Positions 9,855 to 18,819 of a stretch of DNA of 64,000 bases are shown here, piece after piece (within the stretch, counting starts at the first letter, position 1; the number at the start of each line of letters is the position of its first letter). Both the position numbers and the translations under genes were made by a program. A model generated the notes under the pieces. It saw nothing but the letters and a program-made list of their open reading frames with translations, made no database searches and had not been told where the DNA came from. The stretch spans positions 1-64,000 of the forward strand of contig JAUILU010000001.1 of assembly GCA_030432905.1 (NCBI GenBank), in the 5' to 3' direction. The DNA comes from Phycisphaerae bacterium. Lineage in GTDB: Bacteria; Planctomycetota; Phycisphaerae; Phycisphaerales; UBA1924.

Positions 9855-11980
9855 GTGCAGGCAACCAACCAGACCCGATCGCGCCAAGGCTGCGCCCCGC
9901 TCAGGTCGGCATCCGCCAGGATCTCGAGGTGCACCGCCACGTATTCCGTGGTGAGGTGTCCTACGTCTTCCGCGACCCGATGACGCTCGCGGTTCACAAG
10001 GTCAGCGAAGCCGACTACCAGCTCTGCGCTGCGCTCGACGAGGATCGGCCTCTGGGCGAGATATTCGACCAGCTCGTTGAAGAAGGACGCGTCGAGCAGG
10101 AAGACGAAGAGAACTTCTTCCAGTTCATCCTCGGTCTGCACGGCCTCGGTTTCCTCAACCTGCCCGTGCCCGACAACGAATCGCTCTACCGCAGACGCCA
10201 GCAGAAACTCAAGGCCAAACGCTCTGCGAAGCTGATGGGGTTCCTGTTCCTGCAGGTGCCGCTGATCAACCCTGACACATTCCTTGAGCGGACCAAGCAT
10301 CTGGTCTCGTGGGTGTTCACGAAGTGGGCACTGATGGTCTGGGCGGTTGTTGTCGGCAGCGCGCTCGTGCTCCTGGTCAAGAACCGCGCCGAGTTCTTCA
10401 CGCCGATCGGCGATGTGTTCACGCCCGAACGCCTGATGGGCATGTGGTTCTCGCTTGTGGTGTTGAAGATCATCCACGAATACGGGCACGCCTACGCGTG
10501 CAAGGTGTTCGGGGGCGAGGTGCCCGAGATAGGCGCGTACTTCATCGCGGGCACGCCCTGCGCGTACTGCGATTGCACAGCGTCGTGGGGCTTTACCAAG
10601 CGGGCGCACAGGCTGATCGTGGTGCTCGCGGGTGTGTACGTCGAACTCTTCATCGCGGCACTGGCGGTGTTCGTCTGGTCGATCGCGCCGTCGGCGACTG
10701 TAAAGCTGATCGCCTTTGACATCGTCGTCGTCGCGGGCGTCGCCACGGTCCTTGCCAACCTCAACCCGCTGATGCGGTTCGACGGTTACTACATCTTCAG
10801 CGACCTGCTCGAGATCCCGAACCTGCGTGCGACCGCTCAGAAGCAGGCGATCAACCTGCTCAAGTTCCTGGCCATCGGTGTCCCGATCCCACCGAACCGC
10901 TACAGCTTCGGTCTCAACACCGGGCTTGTGATCTTTGGCATCCTCAGCGCGCTTTATAAAATCACGATCGTGCTCGGCATCTCGGCGCTTCTCTCGACGA
11001 AGTACCTCTACCTCGGCATCGGGCTCGCGGCTTTCTACGGGGCGATGGAGTTCTACAAAGCCGCCAAGAACATCGGCAACTACCTCATCCACTCCGAGGA
11101 AGCCCAGCACCACCGGATTCGCGCGGGGGCGCTCGCTTCGATGGTTTTCGCGGCTCTGCCGGCTGTGCTGATCTTTGTCCCTGTGCCAAGGCCGATTATG
11201 GCGACCGGCATGGTCGGGCTCGAGCGTGAGCAGGCGTACTACGCGGGCACCAACGGCTTTATCGAAAGCGTTCACGTCAACCCGGGTGATGTGATCAGCA
11301 CGGGCACACCGATCGCGACACTGGACAACCCGCAGGCCAAGGAAGCCGTGGACACGGCGCAGCACCAATACGACGCGGCTCGCATCCGCGCCGACTCGCT
11401 ACTCTCGGAAGACCCGGCGCAGGCCGCGATCTACCGCGAGACCGCCGAGTCATCACGGAAAAGGCTTGAACGCGAGGTTGAGCTGTTCGATCGTCTCGAA
11501 GTCACCGCCGACAGCAGCGCGGTTGTGATCCAGATACTCCCAAAGAGCAAAGAGGGCAGCTTCGTCACGCTCGGCGAACCGATCGCCAAGACCGGCTCGG
11601 GTCGCTGGGTGATCCGGGGCCTCGTTCGAGAGGCGCTCTTGGCAGACGTCGGCCTGCGTGTTGGTGACGAGGTCGAGTTCCGCTCGGCGAGCGATCCCGG
11701 CGCGACGATACCTGCGACGATCACGCACATCGGTCAGCTCGGCAAGAAAGAGATCACGCACGAGACGCTGACAGCGCTCGGCGGCGGCGAGATCCCTATC
11801 TCGCCCGTAACAGGAGAGGCGAACGAGCCTTACTTCGAGATCGAGGCGATCATCGTCGGCCAGCCCGCGGTCAGCTTTGGCAACACGGGACGGATCTATC
11901 TCGGCACGCACAGCGAGCCGATCGCGACGTCGCTCTGGCGCTCGGGACTCCGGCTCATGCAGAAGCTCGAACAGCAGTAA
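9851..11980 (+). CDS. M50 (site-2-protease-type) metalloprotease fused to a HlyD-like domain
   Basis: Start ATG 9851 overlaps the upstream stop (ATGA), giving 709 residues. The N-terminal cytoplasmic part (1-130) resembles the PqqD-like or winged region seen in such proteins (EVSYVFRDPMT). It is followed by a polytopic membrane core with the zinc motif HEYGH (His209) and the second M50 motif NPLMRFDGYY (Asp near 312). PCAYCDC is a cysteine-rich loop about 30 residues after HEYGH. After the last transmembrane helices a lipoyl/HlyD-like periplasmic part follows (GFIESVHVNPGDVISTGTP, short coiled coil, then beta barrel). Relatives are annotated as putative peptide zinc metalloproteases and often accompany secretion adaptors. 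It probably forms an export or processing complex with the upstream HlyD-like protein for the giant adhesin. No ABC transporter or TolC gene adjoins it here. Confidence 0.78.
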   Translation: MSAGNQPDPIAPRLRPAQVGIRQDLEVHRHVFRGEVSYVFRDPMTLAVHKVSEADYQLCAALDEDRPLGEIFDQLVEEGRVEQEDEENFFQFILGLHGLGFLNLPVPDNESLYRRRQQKLKAKRSAKLMGFLFLQVPLINPDTFLERTKHLVSWVFTKWALMVWAVVVGSALVLLVKNRAEFFTPIGDVFTPERLMGMWFSLVVLKIIHEYGHAYACKVFGGEVPEIGAYFIAGTPCAYCDCTASWGFTKRAHRLIVVLAGVYVELFIAALAVFVWSIAPSATVKLIAFDIVVVAGVATVLANLNPLMRFDGYYIFSDLLEIPNLRATAQKQAINLLKFLAIGVPIPPNRYSFGLNTGLVIFGILSALYKITIVLGISALLSTKYLYLGIGLAAFYGAMEFYKAAKNIGNYLIHSEEAQHHRIRAGALASMVFAALPAVLIFVPVPRPIMATGMVGLEREQAYYAGTNGFIESVHVNPGDVISTGTPIATLDNPQAKEAVDTAQHQYDAARIRADSLLSEDPAQAAIYRETAESSRKRLEREVELFDRLEVTADSSAVVIQILPKSKEGSFVTLGEPIAKTGSGRWVIRGLVREALLADVGLRVGDEVEFRSASDPGATIPATITHIGQLGKKEITHETLTALGGGEIPISPVTGEANEPYFEIEAIIVGQPAVSFGNTGRIYLGTHSEPIATSLWRSGLRLMQKLEQQ

Positions 11981-12049
11981 GAGGCGAAACTGTCAACAGA
12001 ATAGGGTTGTGTTCAGCGTCCTGCGGTGTCAGGAGGCCGCGATGCGTGT

Positions 12050-13342
12050 ATGCTCCGCGCGATGGCTGAGGATTCTGTACCAGCGCTCGCGGCACCGCCT
12101 CGGGCCAAAGACAACCCGCTGACGCGCAGCAAGGCCGGTCTGGCCGGGCTTGCGTTCATTGTCTCGGTCGGGCTGCTGTGTCTCGGATCTCTGTTCTGGA
12201 CGCTCTCGCCCGCGCCGGGCGCTTCCGAGGGCGACAAAACCCCTTGGTACAACTCGGGCGATCCGGGCGAGGGCCGATTGCCCCCTTCGTGGGCGCCGGT
12301 TGACGCCGAGCGAGCGGTCCGCTTCAACGAGAACGTCGACCCGGAAACAGTCGCCAAGATCGCGGCTGAAAACGGCATGACCGTTGACGAGGTCATCAAT
12401 ACAACCGAAGGCCCGGTGTACCGGGAGATGAAACGGCACTGGAACACCACACTGCTCGGGACGGACAAGCTCGGGCGGAGCATGCTGGTCCGGGTGCTCA
12501 CGGGCGGCGGGATCAGTCTCGGGATCGGATTAGCCGCGGCTCTGATTAGTGTGTTCATCGGGACGACCTACGGCGTGATCGCGGGTTACGCGGGAGGCAA
12601 GGTCGATGCCTTCATGATGCGCATCGTCGATGTGATCTACGGCCTGCCCTACATCCTGCTCGTCGTGCTGCTCGCGGTCGCGGGCGATGCGGTGGTTGAC
12701 AACTTCATCAGCCAGCAGGGCAACCGGACCGCCTACGTCAACAGCCAGGCCAGAGTCGTCGCGGTCGAGCGCGGCATGCCCGACACGAAAGACTCCGCGC
12801 GGAATCTGCTCACAGATGACCCGGAGCTGCGGCTCGAACTCGAAGCCAAGGCGCGCGAAGAACACGAGTCCAAAGAGCTCAGTGAGATGCAGAGGCGTGC
12901 GATCGACCTCGGCGTGCTGCTCGTTGCAATCGGTGGCGTGAGCTGGCTGACGATGGCGCGGGTCATCCGAGGTCAGGTGCTGAGTCTCAAGGCCCAGCCG
13001 TTTATGGAAGCGGCGCGTGCGATCGGTGTGCCGCTGCACAGACAGTTCCTTCGTCACCTGCTTCCAAACTTGCTCGGCCCGATCATCGTGTACACGACAC
13101 TGACCGTGCCGCAGGCGATCCTGCAGGAAAGCTTCCTGAGCTTCCTCGGGATCGGTGTGAAGCTGCCCCTGCCGAGTTGGGGAAACCTCGCGGCTGATGG
13201 GCTCGAGGCGATCAACCGGCACCGCTCCGAGTGGTGGCTCTTGCTCTCGCCCTGCGTGCTGCTCGGGCTGACGCTCCTGGCGCTCAACTTCGTCGGCGAG
13301 GGACTCCGAGAGGCGTTCGATCCGAAGAGGGCCCGCAAGTGA
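12050..13342 (+). CDS. OppC/DppC-like ABC transporter permease with charged insertion
   Basis: Inner-membrane permease of the oligopeptide/dipeptide family, 430 residues from ATG 12050 (AGGAGG lies 13 nt upstream; ATG 12062 is an equally possible start). It has an N-terminal transmembrane helix, a periplasmic segment, the hallmark LGTDKLGRSMLVRVLTGG, several helices, and the EAA coupling loop (EAARAIGVPLHRQFLRHLLP). Between the middle helices (about 12690-12900) lies a hydrophilic insertion of roughly 70 residues rich in E, K and R, not normal for this family of about 300 residues. The next gene, the ATPase, overlaps its stop. No OppB partner or substrate-binding protein is nearby, so those subunits must lie elsewhere or upstream of this window. 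Confidence 0.85.
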   Translation: MLRAMAEDSVPALAAPPRAKDNPLTRSKAGLAGLAFIVSVGLLCLGSLFWTLSPAPGASEGDKTPWYNSGDPGEGRLPPSWAPVDAERAVRFNENVDPETVAKIAAENGMTVDEVINTTEGPVYREMKRHWNTTLLGTDKLGRSMLVRVLTGGGISLGIGLAAALISVFIGTTYGVIAGYAGGKVDAFMMRIVDVIYGLPYILLVVLLAVAGDAVVDNFISQQGNRTAYVNSQARVVAVERGMPDTKDSARNLLTDDPELRLELEAKAREEHESKELSEMQRRAIDLGVLLVAIGGVSWLTMARVIRGQVLSLKAQPFMEAARAIGVPLHRQFLRHLLPNLLGPIIVYTTLTVPQAILQESFLSFLGIGVKLPLPSWGNLAADGLEAINRHRSEWWLLLSPCVLLGLTLLALNFVGEGLREAFDPKRARK

Positions 13343-14472
13343 ACAGCAACGAAGCCAAGCAGACACCGCTCTTGCGGATCGAGGACCTCGCGGTGTCGTT
13401 CGACAACGCGGGCGGACCGAGGATTCAGGCGGTCGACGGCGCGAACCTCGCGATCTACCCGAGGCAGACCGTCGCGGTTGTGGGCGAGTCGGGTTGCGGC
13501 AAGAGCGTGACGGCGATGAGCCTGCTCGGGCTGGTGCCAAGCCCGCCCTCGCGCGTGGACCGGGGCAGGATCGCGTTCGCTTCTGGCAAGGGAGAGGTCG
13601 ATCTGCTCAACGTCAGCAGCTCCCAACTCCGTGACATCCGCGGGGGCGACATCGCCATGATTTTCCAGGAGCCGATGACGAGCCTCAACCCGGTCTACAC
13701 GATCGGCGAGCAGATCCTCGAAGCGATCAGACTCCACCGGGGCGTGTCGGGAGCCGAGGCGCACGCGATCGCGGTCAAGGCGCTTCAGGAGGTCGGGATT
13801 GATGATGCCGAGCACCGTCTCAAGGCGTACCCGCACCAGTTCTCGGGCGGCATGCGCCAGCGGGCGATGATCGCGATGGCGCTCTCGTGCAGGCCCAGGC
13901 TGCTGCTTGCGGACGAGCCGACGACGGCGCTCGACGTGACGGTGCAGAAACAGATCCTCGACCTGATCGGCTCGCTCAAGGACGAGAAGGACATGGCGGT
14001 CATGCTGATCACGCACGACCTCGGTGTCGTGGCCGAGTACGCGGATGTGGTGTGCGTGATGTACGCCGGCCGGGTTGTTGAGTACGCGTTGACCGCGGAG
14101 CTGTACAAGAAGCCGTTGCACCCGTATACGCGCGGGCTTCTGGCGTGCATCCCGACGCTCGATCGCAGCCAGTCAACAGACGAGCAGCTCGTGACCGTTG
14201 CGGATGTAGTTGATGATGAGTCGCAGTGGATCGGGTTCTCGTCGAGGCTGGGTCACGGCGAACTGAGCGACCTTCGGCCTTGGTGGCCCTGGCACGAGCC
14301 GCCGAGCGGGGTGGTCGCCTCGGGCGGGGGCACGCCGAGCTACGAGTTGGTCAAGGTCGAGAGCGGCCACTGGGTCGGGCTCTGGCGGACGGAGTCGGTT
14401 GCGAGCCAGCGTGCTCCGCTGAAGGTTCGCCCGGTTGATCTCGACGCGTGCCGATCCACAGCCGGGGTGTAG
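13339..14472 (+). CDS. OppD/DppD-like ABC transporter ATP-binding protein
   Basis: GTG 13339 overlaps the permease stop (GTGA), giving 377 residues. Walker A is GESGCGKS, the Q-loop sits in MIFQEPMTSLNP, the ABC signature is FSGGMRQRAMIAMAL, Walker B is LLLADEPTTALD and the switch His is in LITHDLGVV. The oligopeptide-specific tail starts normally (KKPLHPYTRGLLACIPTLD). The last 90 residues are unlike the usual OppD C-terminus: they lack the expected cysteine/CxxR segment and read like an extra small beta-rich or tryptophan-rich module (RPWWPWHEPP ... VESGHWVGLWR). It energises the upstream permease for peptide or similar uptake. Confidence 0.87.
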   Translation: MNSNEAKQTPLLRIEDLAVSFDNAGGPRIQAVDGANLAIYPRQTVAVVGESGCGKSVTAMSLLGLVPSPPSRVDRGRIAFASGKGEVDLLNVSSSQLRDIRGGDIAMIFQEPMTSLNPVYTIGEQILEAIRLHRGVSGAEAHAIAVKALQEVGIDDAEHRLKAYPHQFSGGMRQRAMIAMALSCRPRLLLADEPTTALDVTVQKQILDLIGSLKDEKDMAVMLITHDLGVVAEYADVVCVMYAGRVVEYALTAELYKKPLHPYTRGLLACIPTLDRSQSTDEQLVTVADVVDDESQWIGFSSRLGHGELSDLRPWWPWHEPPSGVVASGGGTPSYELVKVESGHWVGLWRTESVASQRAPLKVRPVDLDACRSTAGV

Positions 14473-14474
14473 CG

Positions 14475-15563
14475 GTGCGTTCGATCTTCGTCATCGACAG
14501 AGACATGGCGCACCGGGAGCTGTCGCACATCCGGACGATGCTCGTCGGGCTGGTCGATTCGGGTGTGCAGACGACGCTCGCGCTCCCGGAAGACATGTGC
14601 CACGCGCAGGAAGCACTGCCCGGCGTGACGGTGCTGGGCTACCGCGACCGTGGCTCGCCCTGGACGCGCAGCCTGCGGGGCAAGGACCTCGTCGCCCGGC
14701 TGGGAACGATCGAGCCCGAGAAGACGGTCGTGCACGGCATCGGGGGCAAGGCGCACATGATGGCCGCCGAGTTGTCGCATCAGATCGGTTCGCCGGTGCT
14801 GCTTGAGGTGCATTCGCGGGAGTCGATCCTGCGCGCGGTTGGCATTGCCAAGGAACGATCGGGCGACTGCTTGCTCTTGGCACCGAGCCCGCAGCTTGCA
14901 CGCGCGACAACTGCGGCGGGCGCAGCGCCGGCTTCGGTGCGCGAGCTTCCCTGGGGCGTCATGAAAAACGACAACGCGGACACCAAGAGCCAGAGCCCGA
15001 CGACGGGCGTAGTCGTGACCGGCAGCGGGAACGACAATGCGAACTGGGAATCGGTCTTGCGCGCCCTGGCGCAGATCGCGAGCCGGCGCGAGGACTTTGT
15101 TGTGCTCGCCAATGCCGAGGCCGCGAGTGTCGCCGGGGTCGGCGGGCTTGTGCGTTCGCTCGGGTTGTCGCCGTTGTTCTCGCGGGTGCCGAAGCTGGAG
15201 TCGGATCGGCAGGTGGTGCTGCTGGCGGACATCATGGTGTGCCCTGACGCGGAGGGCGAGCACCGGAGCATCGTGTTCGACGCGATGGCTGCGGGCATGG
15301 CGATCGTGGCGGCGGAGGACAGCGACATCCCCGCGCTGTGCGACCCGAAGGTCGTGCGCGTCGCTTCTGGCGATGTGTCGGAGTGGACCAGCGCGATCGA
15401 GGATCTGATCGAGAACGCCGGGCTTCGCAGAGAGCTTGGCCAGCGAGCGATGGCGTACGTCGCCGAGCATCACAGGCCGAGCCGGTACGTCGCGGGGCTG
15501 GTCGATGCGTACGGGTGGATGCTCGGCAACGACTCGATCCCCATGACCGGCGAGCTGTCATGA
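14475..15563 (+). CDS. GT4-like glycosyltransferase (group 1 family)
   Basis: About 362 residues from GTG 14475, two bases after the ATPase stop; GTG 14448 is an alternative overlapping it. The layout is a GT-B two-domain fold: an N-terminal domain with alternating strands (VVHGIGGKAHM, LLEVHSRES, LLLAPSPQLAR) and a C-terminal nucleotide-sugar domain ending in HRSIVFDAMAAGMAIVAAEDSDIP, which matches the ExxG-type donor-binding segment although the first Glu is replaced. Substrate and acceptor cannot be read from sequence. It sits in a run of coupled genes between an ABC ATPase and xseA, more probably by operon packing than by shared function. Confidence 0.72.
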   Translation: MRSIFVIDRDMAHRELSHIRTMLVGLVDSGVQTTLALPEDMCHAQEALPGVTVLGYRDRGSPWTRSLRGKDLVARLGTIEPEKTVVHGIGGKAHMMAAELSHQIGSPVLLEVHSRESILRAVGIAKERSGDCLLLAPSPQLARATTAAGAAPASVRELPWGVMKNDNADTKSQSPTTGVVVTGSGNDNANWESVLRALAQIASRREDFVVLANAEAASVAGVGGLVRSLGLSPLFSRVPKLESDRQVVLLADIMVCPDAEGEHRSIVFDAMAAGMAIVAAEDSDIPALCDPKVVRVASGDVSEWTSAIEDLIENAGLRRELGQRAMAYVAEHHRPSRYVAGLVDAYGWMLGNDSIPMTGELS

Positions 15564-17080
15564 GCGGCCGGCTGCCGTTCAACGCGGGCGATCTGCGTAA
15601 GGACTCGGCGAAGAAGAAACCAGACGCGGAGCAGGCGATCACGGTGTCGGCGCTGGCAGGTCTGCTGGACGCCGCGGTGCGCGAGGGCACGCCAGCGAAG
15701 CTCCGCGTGATCGGCGAGGTCAGCGGGTTCCGCGATCGGACGCACTGGTACTTCGATCTGAAGGATGCGGACGCGGTGGTGCAGTGCGTGGTGTTCGCGT
15801 CCAGCGCGCGCCGGCTCGGGTTTGTGCCGGAGAACGGGCAAGAGGTCATCGCTAGCGGCAGGCTCGACTACTACGCCAAGTCGGGCAAGGTCTCGCTGAT
15901 CGCCACGCGTCTTGAGCCGGTCGGCGCGGGGGCGCTTGACCTTGCGTATCAGAAGCTGGTCGAGGAGCTGCGCGGGCTCGGGTGGTTTGCCCAGGAACGC
16001 AAGCGGGCGCTGCCATTCTTTCCAAGAAGGATCGCGGTGCTGACGAGCCGATCGTCGGCGGCGTACCAGGACGTGCTGGACACCGCCAGGCGTCGGTGCG
16101 CGTCCGTCGAGATCGTGCTCGTTGATGTACGCGTGCAGGGCGAGGCAGCGACGCCCGAGATCGCGCAGGCGATCCGAGATGTCAGCAGGCTGCGCGAGAA
16201 GCTCGGTGTCGATGCGATGCTCGTGACCAGGGGCGGCGGGTCGAAAGAGGATCTGTGGTGCTTCAACGAACGCGTCGTCGCAGAGGCGATCGCTGAGTCG
16301 CGGGTCCCGGTGGTGGCGGCGATCGGTCATGAGACCGACACGACGATCGCGGAGCTGGTCGCGGATGTCAGGGCCGCGACACCGACGCAGGCGGCGATGA
16401 GGCTGGTGCCCGATGAGCAGGCGCTCGGCGAGCAGGTGAGCAGGCAGGGCGCTCGGCTCGGGCAGAGTCTGCGCCGGGCGGTTCAGCATTCGGGCGCGAG
16501 ACTCGACGCGATCCAGAGCCGACCGATCTTCCGGATGCCGGGCAGTCTCGTGGCCCCGATGCGTGGCGAGGTCGATGCGCTGGCGCGTCGCGCTGAGCAC
16601 GCGCTCGGGCAGCGAATCAGCAGGGCGTCGGTCAGGCTGGAGAGGTTGGCGGGTCGTCTTGAGCAGCACAGGCCAGACCGGGTGGCGAGCCGGATGGAGC
16701 GGCAGATCGCCGCCAAGCTCGCGGGGGCCGAGCAGAAGCTGGTCGCTGCGATCAGGCGCAGGATCGAGAAGCAGCGCGACAAACTGCTCGGGCTTGGCAG
16801 GGAGCTTGGCGCGGTATCGCCGATCGCGGTTCTGGAGCGCGGGTATTCGGTGACGCTCGATGCCAACGGGCGGGCGTTGCGGTCGATCGGGGACATGAAG
16901 CAGGGCGACACGATCGAGACGCGTCTGGCGGATGGATCGGTCAGATCGGTGGTGGGCGAGAGCGACCCGAGCCGGGCGCCCGCCAAGCCCAAACAAACGA
17001 AGAAGGCGAAGAGGTCGAGCAAGAAGCAGAAGCCGGGCGACGAGCGGGATCAGATGGATCTGTTCGGCGGCGGGCGGTAG
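15560..17080 (+). CDS. xseA: Exodeoxyribonuclease VII large subunit
   Basis: ATG 15560 overlaps the upstream stop (ATGA), giving 506 residues. The N-terminal OB-fold domain is clear (GEVSGFRDRTHWYFDLKD, VVFASSARRLGF, GRLDYYAKSGKVSL), followed by the catalytic domain (FPRRIAVLTSRSSAAYQDVL, VTRGGGSKEDLWCFNERVVA, AIGHETDTTIAELVADVRA) and a long coiled-coil C-terminus ending in a short beta region (ERGYSVTLDANGRALRSI). The enzyme degrades single-stranded DNA to oligonucleotides in repair and mutagenesis. xseB follows after 54 nt, the usual pairing. The last 40 residues are a lysine-rich disordered tail. Confidence 0.96.
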   Translation: MSGRLPFNAGDLRKDSAKKKPDAEQAITVSALAGLLDAAVREGTPAKLRVIGEVSGFRDRTHWYFDLKDADAVVQCVVFASSARRLGFVPENGQEVIASGRLDYYAKSGKVSLIATRLEPVGAGALDLAYQKLVEELRGLGWFAQERKRALPFFPRRIAVLTSRSSAAYQDVLDTARRRCASVEIVLVDVRVQGEAATPEIAQAIRDVSRLREKLGVDAMLVTRGGGSKEDLWCFNERVVAEAIAESRVPVVAAIGHETDTTIAELVADVRAATPTQAAMRLVPDEQALGEQVSRQGARLGQSLRRAVQHSGARLDAIQSRPIFRMPGSLVAPMRGEVDALARRAEHALGQRISRASVRLERLAGRLEQHRPDRVASRMERQIAAKLAGAEQKLVAAIRRRIEKQRDKLLGLGRELGAVSPIAVLERGYSVTLDANGRALRSIGDMKQGDTIETRLADGSVRSVVGESDPSRAPAKPKQTKKAKRSSKKQKPGDERDQMDLFGGGR

Positions 17081-17134
17081 GGTCTGGCCTGAGCTGGTTG
17101 AGGCGGGCTTCTGGGACACCAATCGGAGCGAACG

Positions 17135-17383
17135 ATGGCTGGGAAAGAGAAGAAGGCGGGCAAGCCGGTCGAGCAGAGCTTCGAGGAGTCGATGCAGGAG
17201 CTTGAGTCGCTGATCGAGCGGATCGAATCGGGAGAGATCGGGCTCGAAGAGTCGATCAAGGCGTACGAGCGAGGTGTCGATCTGATCAAGGGCTGCCGGG
17301 GTGTTCTGGGGGCCGCGGAGCAGCGGGTCGAGGAGCTGAGCCAGAAGCTGCTGGCCGAGGGCCGGGACGAAGAGGACGGATGA
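17135..17383 (+). CDS. xseB: Exodeoxyribonuclease VII small subunit
   Basis: An 82-residue protein with the typical XseB pattern: SFEESMQELESLIERIESGE, then LEESIKAYERGVDLIKGCR and a C-terminal helix with an acidic end. It forms the helical small subunit that packs on the XseA coiled coil. It lies immediately after xseA and its stop overlaps the prepilin peptidase start (ATGA at 17380). The short lysine-rich N-terminus (MAGKEKKAGKP) is common in this family. Confidence 0.94.
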   Translation: MAGKEKKAGKPVEQSFEESMQELESLIERIESGEIGLEESIKAYERGVDLIKGCRGVLGAAEQRVEELSQKLLAEGRDEEDG

Positions 17384-18717
17384 GCGACGATTTCAAGATG
17401 CACATGTACGGCTTCGTCGTGACGTGGCTCCCGGTTGTGTGGGTGTTCGCGGTTGGCGCGTGCGTGGGCTCGCTGGTCAATGTGCTTGTGTACAGGTTGC
17501 CCAAGGGATTGCCGGTGATCGTGCCGAGCTCTCGGTGCCCAAAGTGCGACACGAAGCTGACGTTCAGAGAGAACATCCCGATCCTGGGCTGGCTGATGCT
17601 CAGGGGCAAGTGCCGATTCTGCAAGATGCCGATCTCGCCCGAGTACCCGATCGTCGAAACGATCGTCGCGGTGCTTTTCGCGGCGACGTACCTGCTGTGG
17701 TACGTCGCGATCCCGAATCAGACGTGGCTCGGTGTTGAGTGGGGCGCGGTGAAACCCGAGTGGGCCAAGAACGGCGTGATGGAGACGTGGCCCGCGTTCG
17801 CGGTGCTGTTGATCCTGCTCGGCTCGCTCGTTGCGATGACGATCGTTGACCTGAAGACGTACACGATCCCGCTCGTGCTGACATGGGTGCCGGTGGGGGT
17901 GGCGTTGATCCTGCACCCGGTGAACACGCTTCTGGTCGATGAGTTCGGGCTTGGCTATTCGGCGGGCACACTCGGCAACTGGATCATCGCGATCCCTGAG
18001 CCGGGCGGCTGGTGGTGGGTCGGCGCGAGCGGCGGGGCGGTCATCGGGCTGGTGATCGCGAATGTGCTTGTTTCGACGGGTGCGATCGGGCGGAGCTTTG
18101 CCGACTACGAGGAATGGGAAGCCAAGGCGATCGCGGAAGAGAAGGCCAAGCGGGCAGCCGAGGCCGGCGAGTCGGGCGAGTCTGCCGAAGCAGAGGACCC
18201 GCAGGCGGACACGCCTGAGATGTGGGTGATGTACCCGCACGCCCGGCGTGAGATGGTCCGCGAGCTCGCGTTCCTGGCACCGGCGGCGGCGCTTGGCTGG
18301 GGCGGGGGGATTCTCGCGGATCGGCTGGGCGGGGCGGCGGATGTGCCGCTGCTGCTACTTGTGCTGACGGGTGTGGCGATGGGCTACCTGATCGGCGGGG
18401 CTGTCGTTTGGGGCGTGCGGATCTTCGGGTCGTTCGTGTTCGGCAAGGAAGCGATGGGGCTGGGCGATGTGCACGTTCTGGCGGCGATCGGGGCGTGCAT
18501 GGGCTGGCCCGACGCGGTTCTGACCTTCTTCGCGGCGGTTCTGGTGGGGCTGGTGATGGCTGTTGTCGGGATGGTGACTAAGGCGAAGATGGCCCGGATG
18601 ATGGCGTTTGGGCCCTGCCTTGCGATCGGTGCGGTGGTGGTGCTGTTCGGCAAGCCCTGGATCGAGGCGGGGCTTGGGGCGCTGATGCACCGGGGCGGGC
18701 CGTTCAATTTGCCCTAG
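17380..18717 (+). CDS. A24 prepilin peptidase / N-methyltransferase (GspO/PilD type)
   Basis: A 445-residue polytopic membrane protein. It has the N-terminal CxxC...CxxC zinc-like motif (Cys53, Cys56, Cys78, Cys81), typical of the bifunctional peptidase/methylase, and the two catalytic aspartates: D157 in VDLKTYTIPL and D363 in MGLGDVHVLAAIG (the GD motif). At 445 residues it is much longer than the usual 230-290, because of extra helices and an acidic linker (about 235-285, KAKRAAEAGESGESAEA). It would cleave and methylate type IV pilin-like or pseudopilin leaders. Planctomycetes carry many prepilin-type proteins, but no pilus gene is in this window. It is coupled to xseB. Confidence 0.9.
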   Translation: MSDDFKMHMYGFVVTWLPVVWVFAVGACVGSLVNVLVYRLPKGLPVIVPSSRCPKCDTKLTFRENIPILGWLMLRGKCRFCKMPISPEYPIVETIVAVLFAATYLLWYVAIPNQTWLGVEWGAVKPEWAKNGVMETWPAFAVLLILLGSLVAMTIVDLKTYTIPLVLTWVPVGVALILHPVNTLLVDEFGLGYSAGTLGNWIIAIPEPGGWWWVGASGGAVIGLVIANVLVSTGAIGRSFADYEEWEAKAIAEEKAKRAAEAGESGESAEAEDPQADTPEMWVMYPHARREMVRELAFLAPAAALGWGGGILADRLGGAADVPLLLLVLTGVAMGYLIGGAVVWGVRIFGSFVFGKEAMGLGDVHVLAAIGACMGWPDAVLTFFAAVLVGLVMAVVGMVTKAKMARMMAFGPCLAIGAVVVLFGKPWIEAGLGALMHRGGPFNLP

Positions 18718-18770
18718 CCTGGGCGGGCAGAGCGTTGGTTTTGCGTGTAGGCTGTTGCATCGAAATGAAC

Positions 18771-18792
18771 TCACCCGTGGAGTCGCGGGTGA
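18771..18792. promoter_or_regulatory. Inverted repeat ahead of the OmpA-like lipoprotein gene
   Basis: TCACCCG (18771-18777) and CGGGTGA (18786-18792) form a perfect 7 bp inverted repeat with an 8 nt spacer, in the 102 nt between the prepilin peptidase and the lipoprotein gene. It is either an operator or a 5' UTR hairpin; no poly-T follows, so it is not a terminator. Confidence 0.4.
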
Positions 18793-18819
18793 TCTAGACC
18801 GCTGAGAAGGAGCTCAGGA

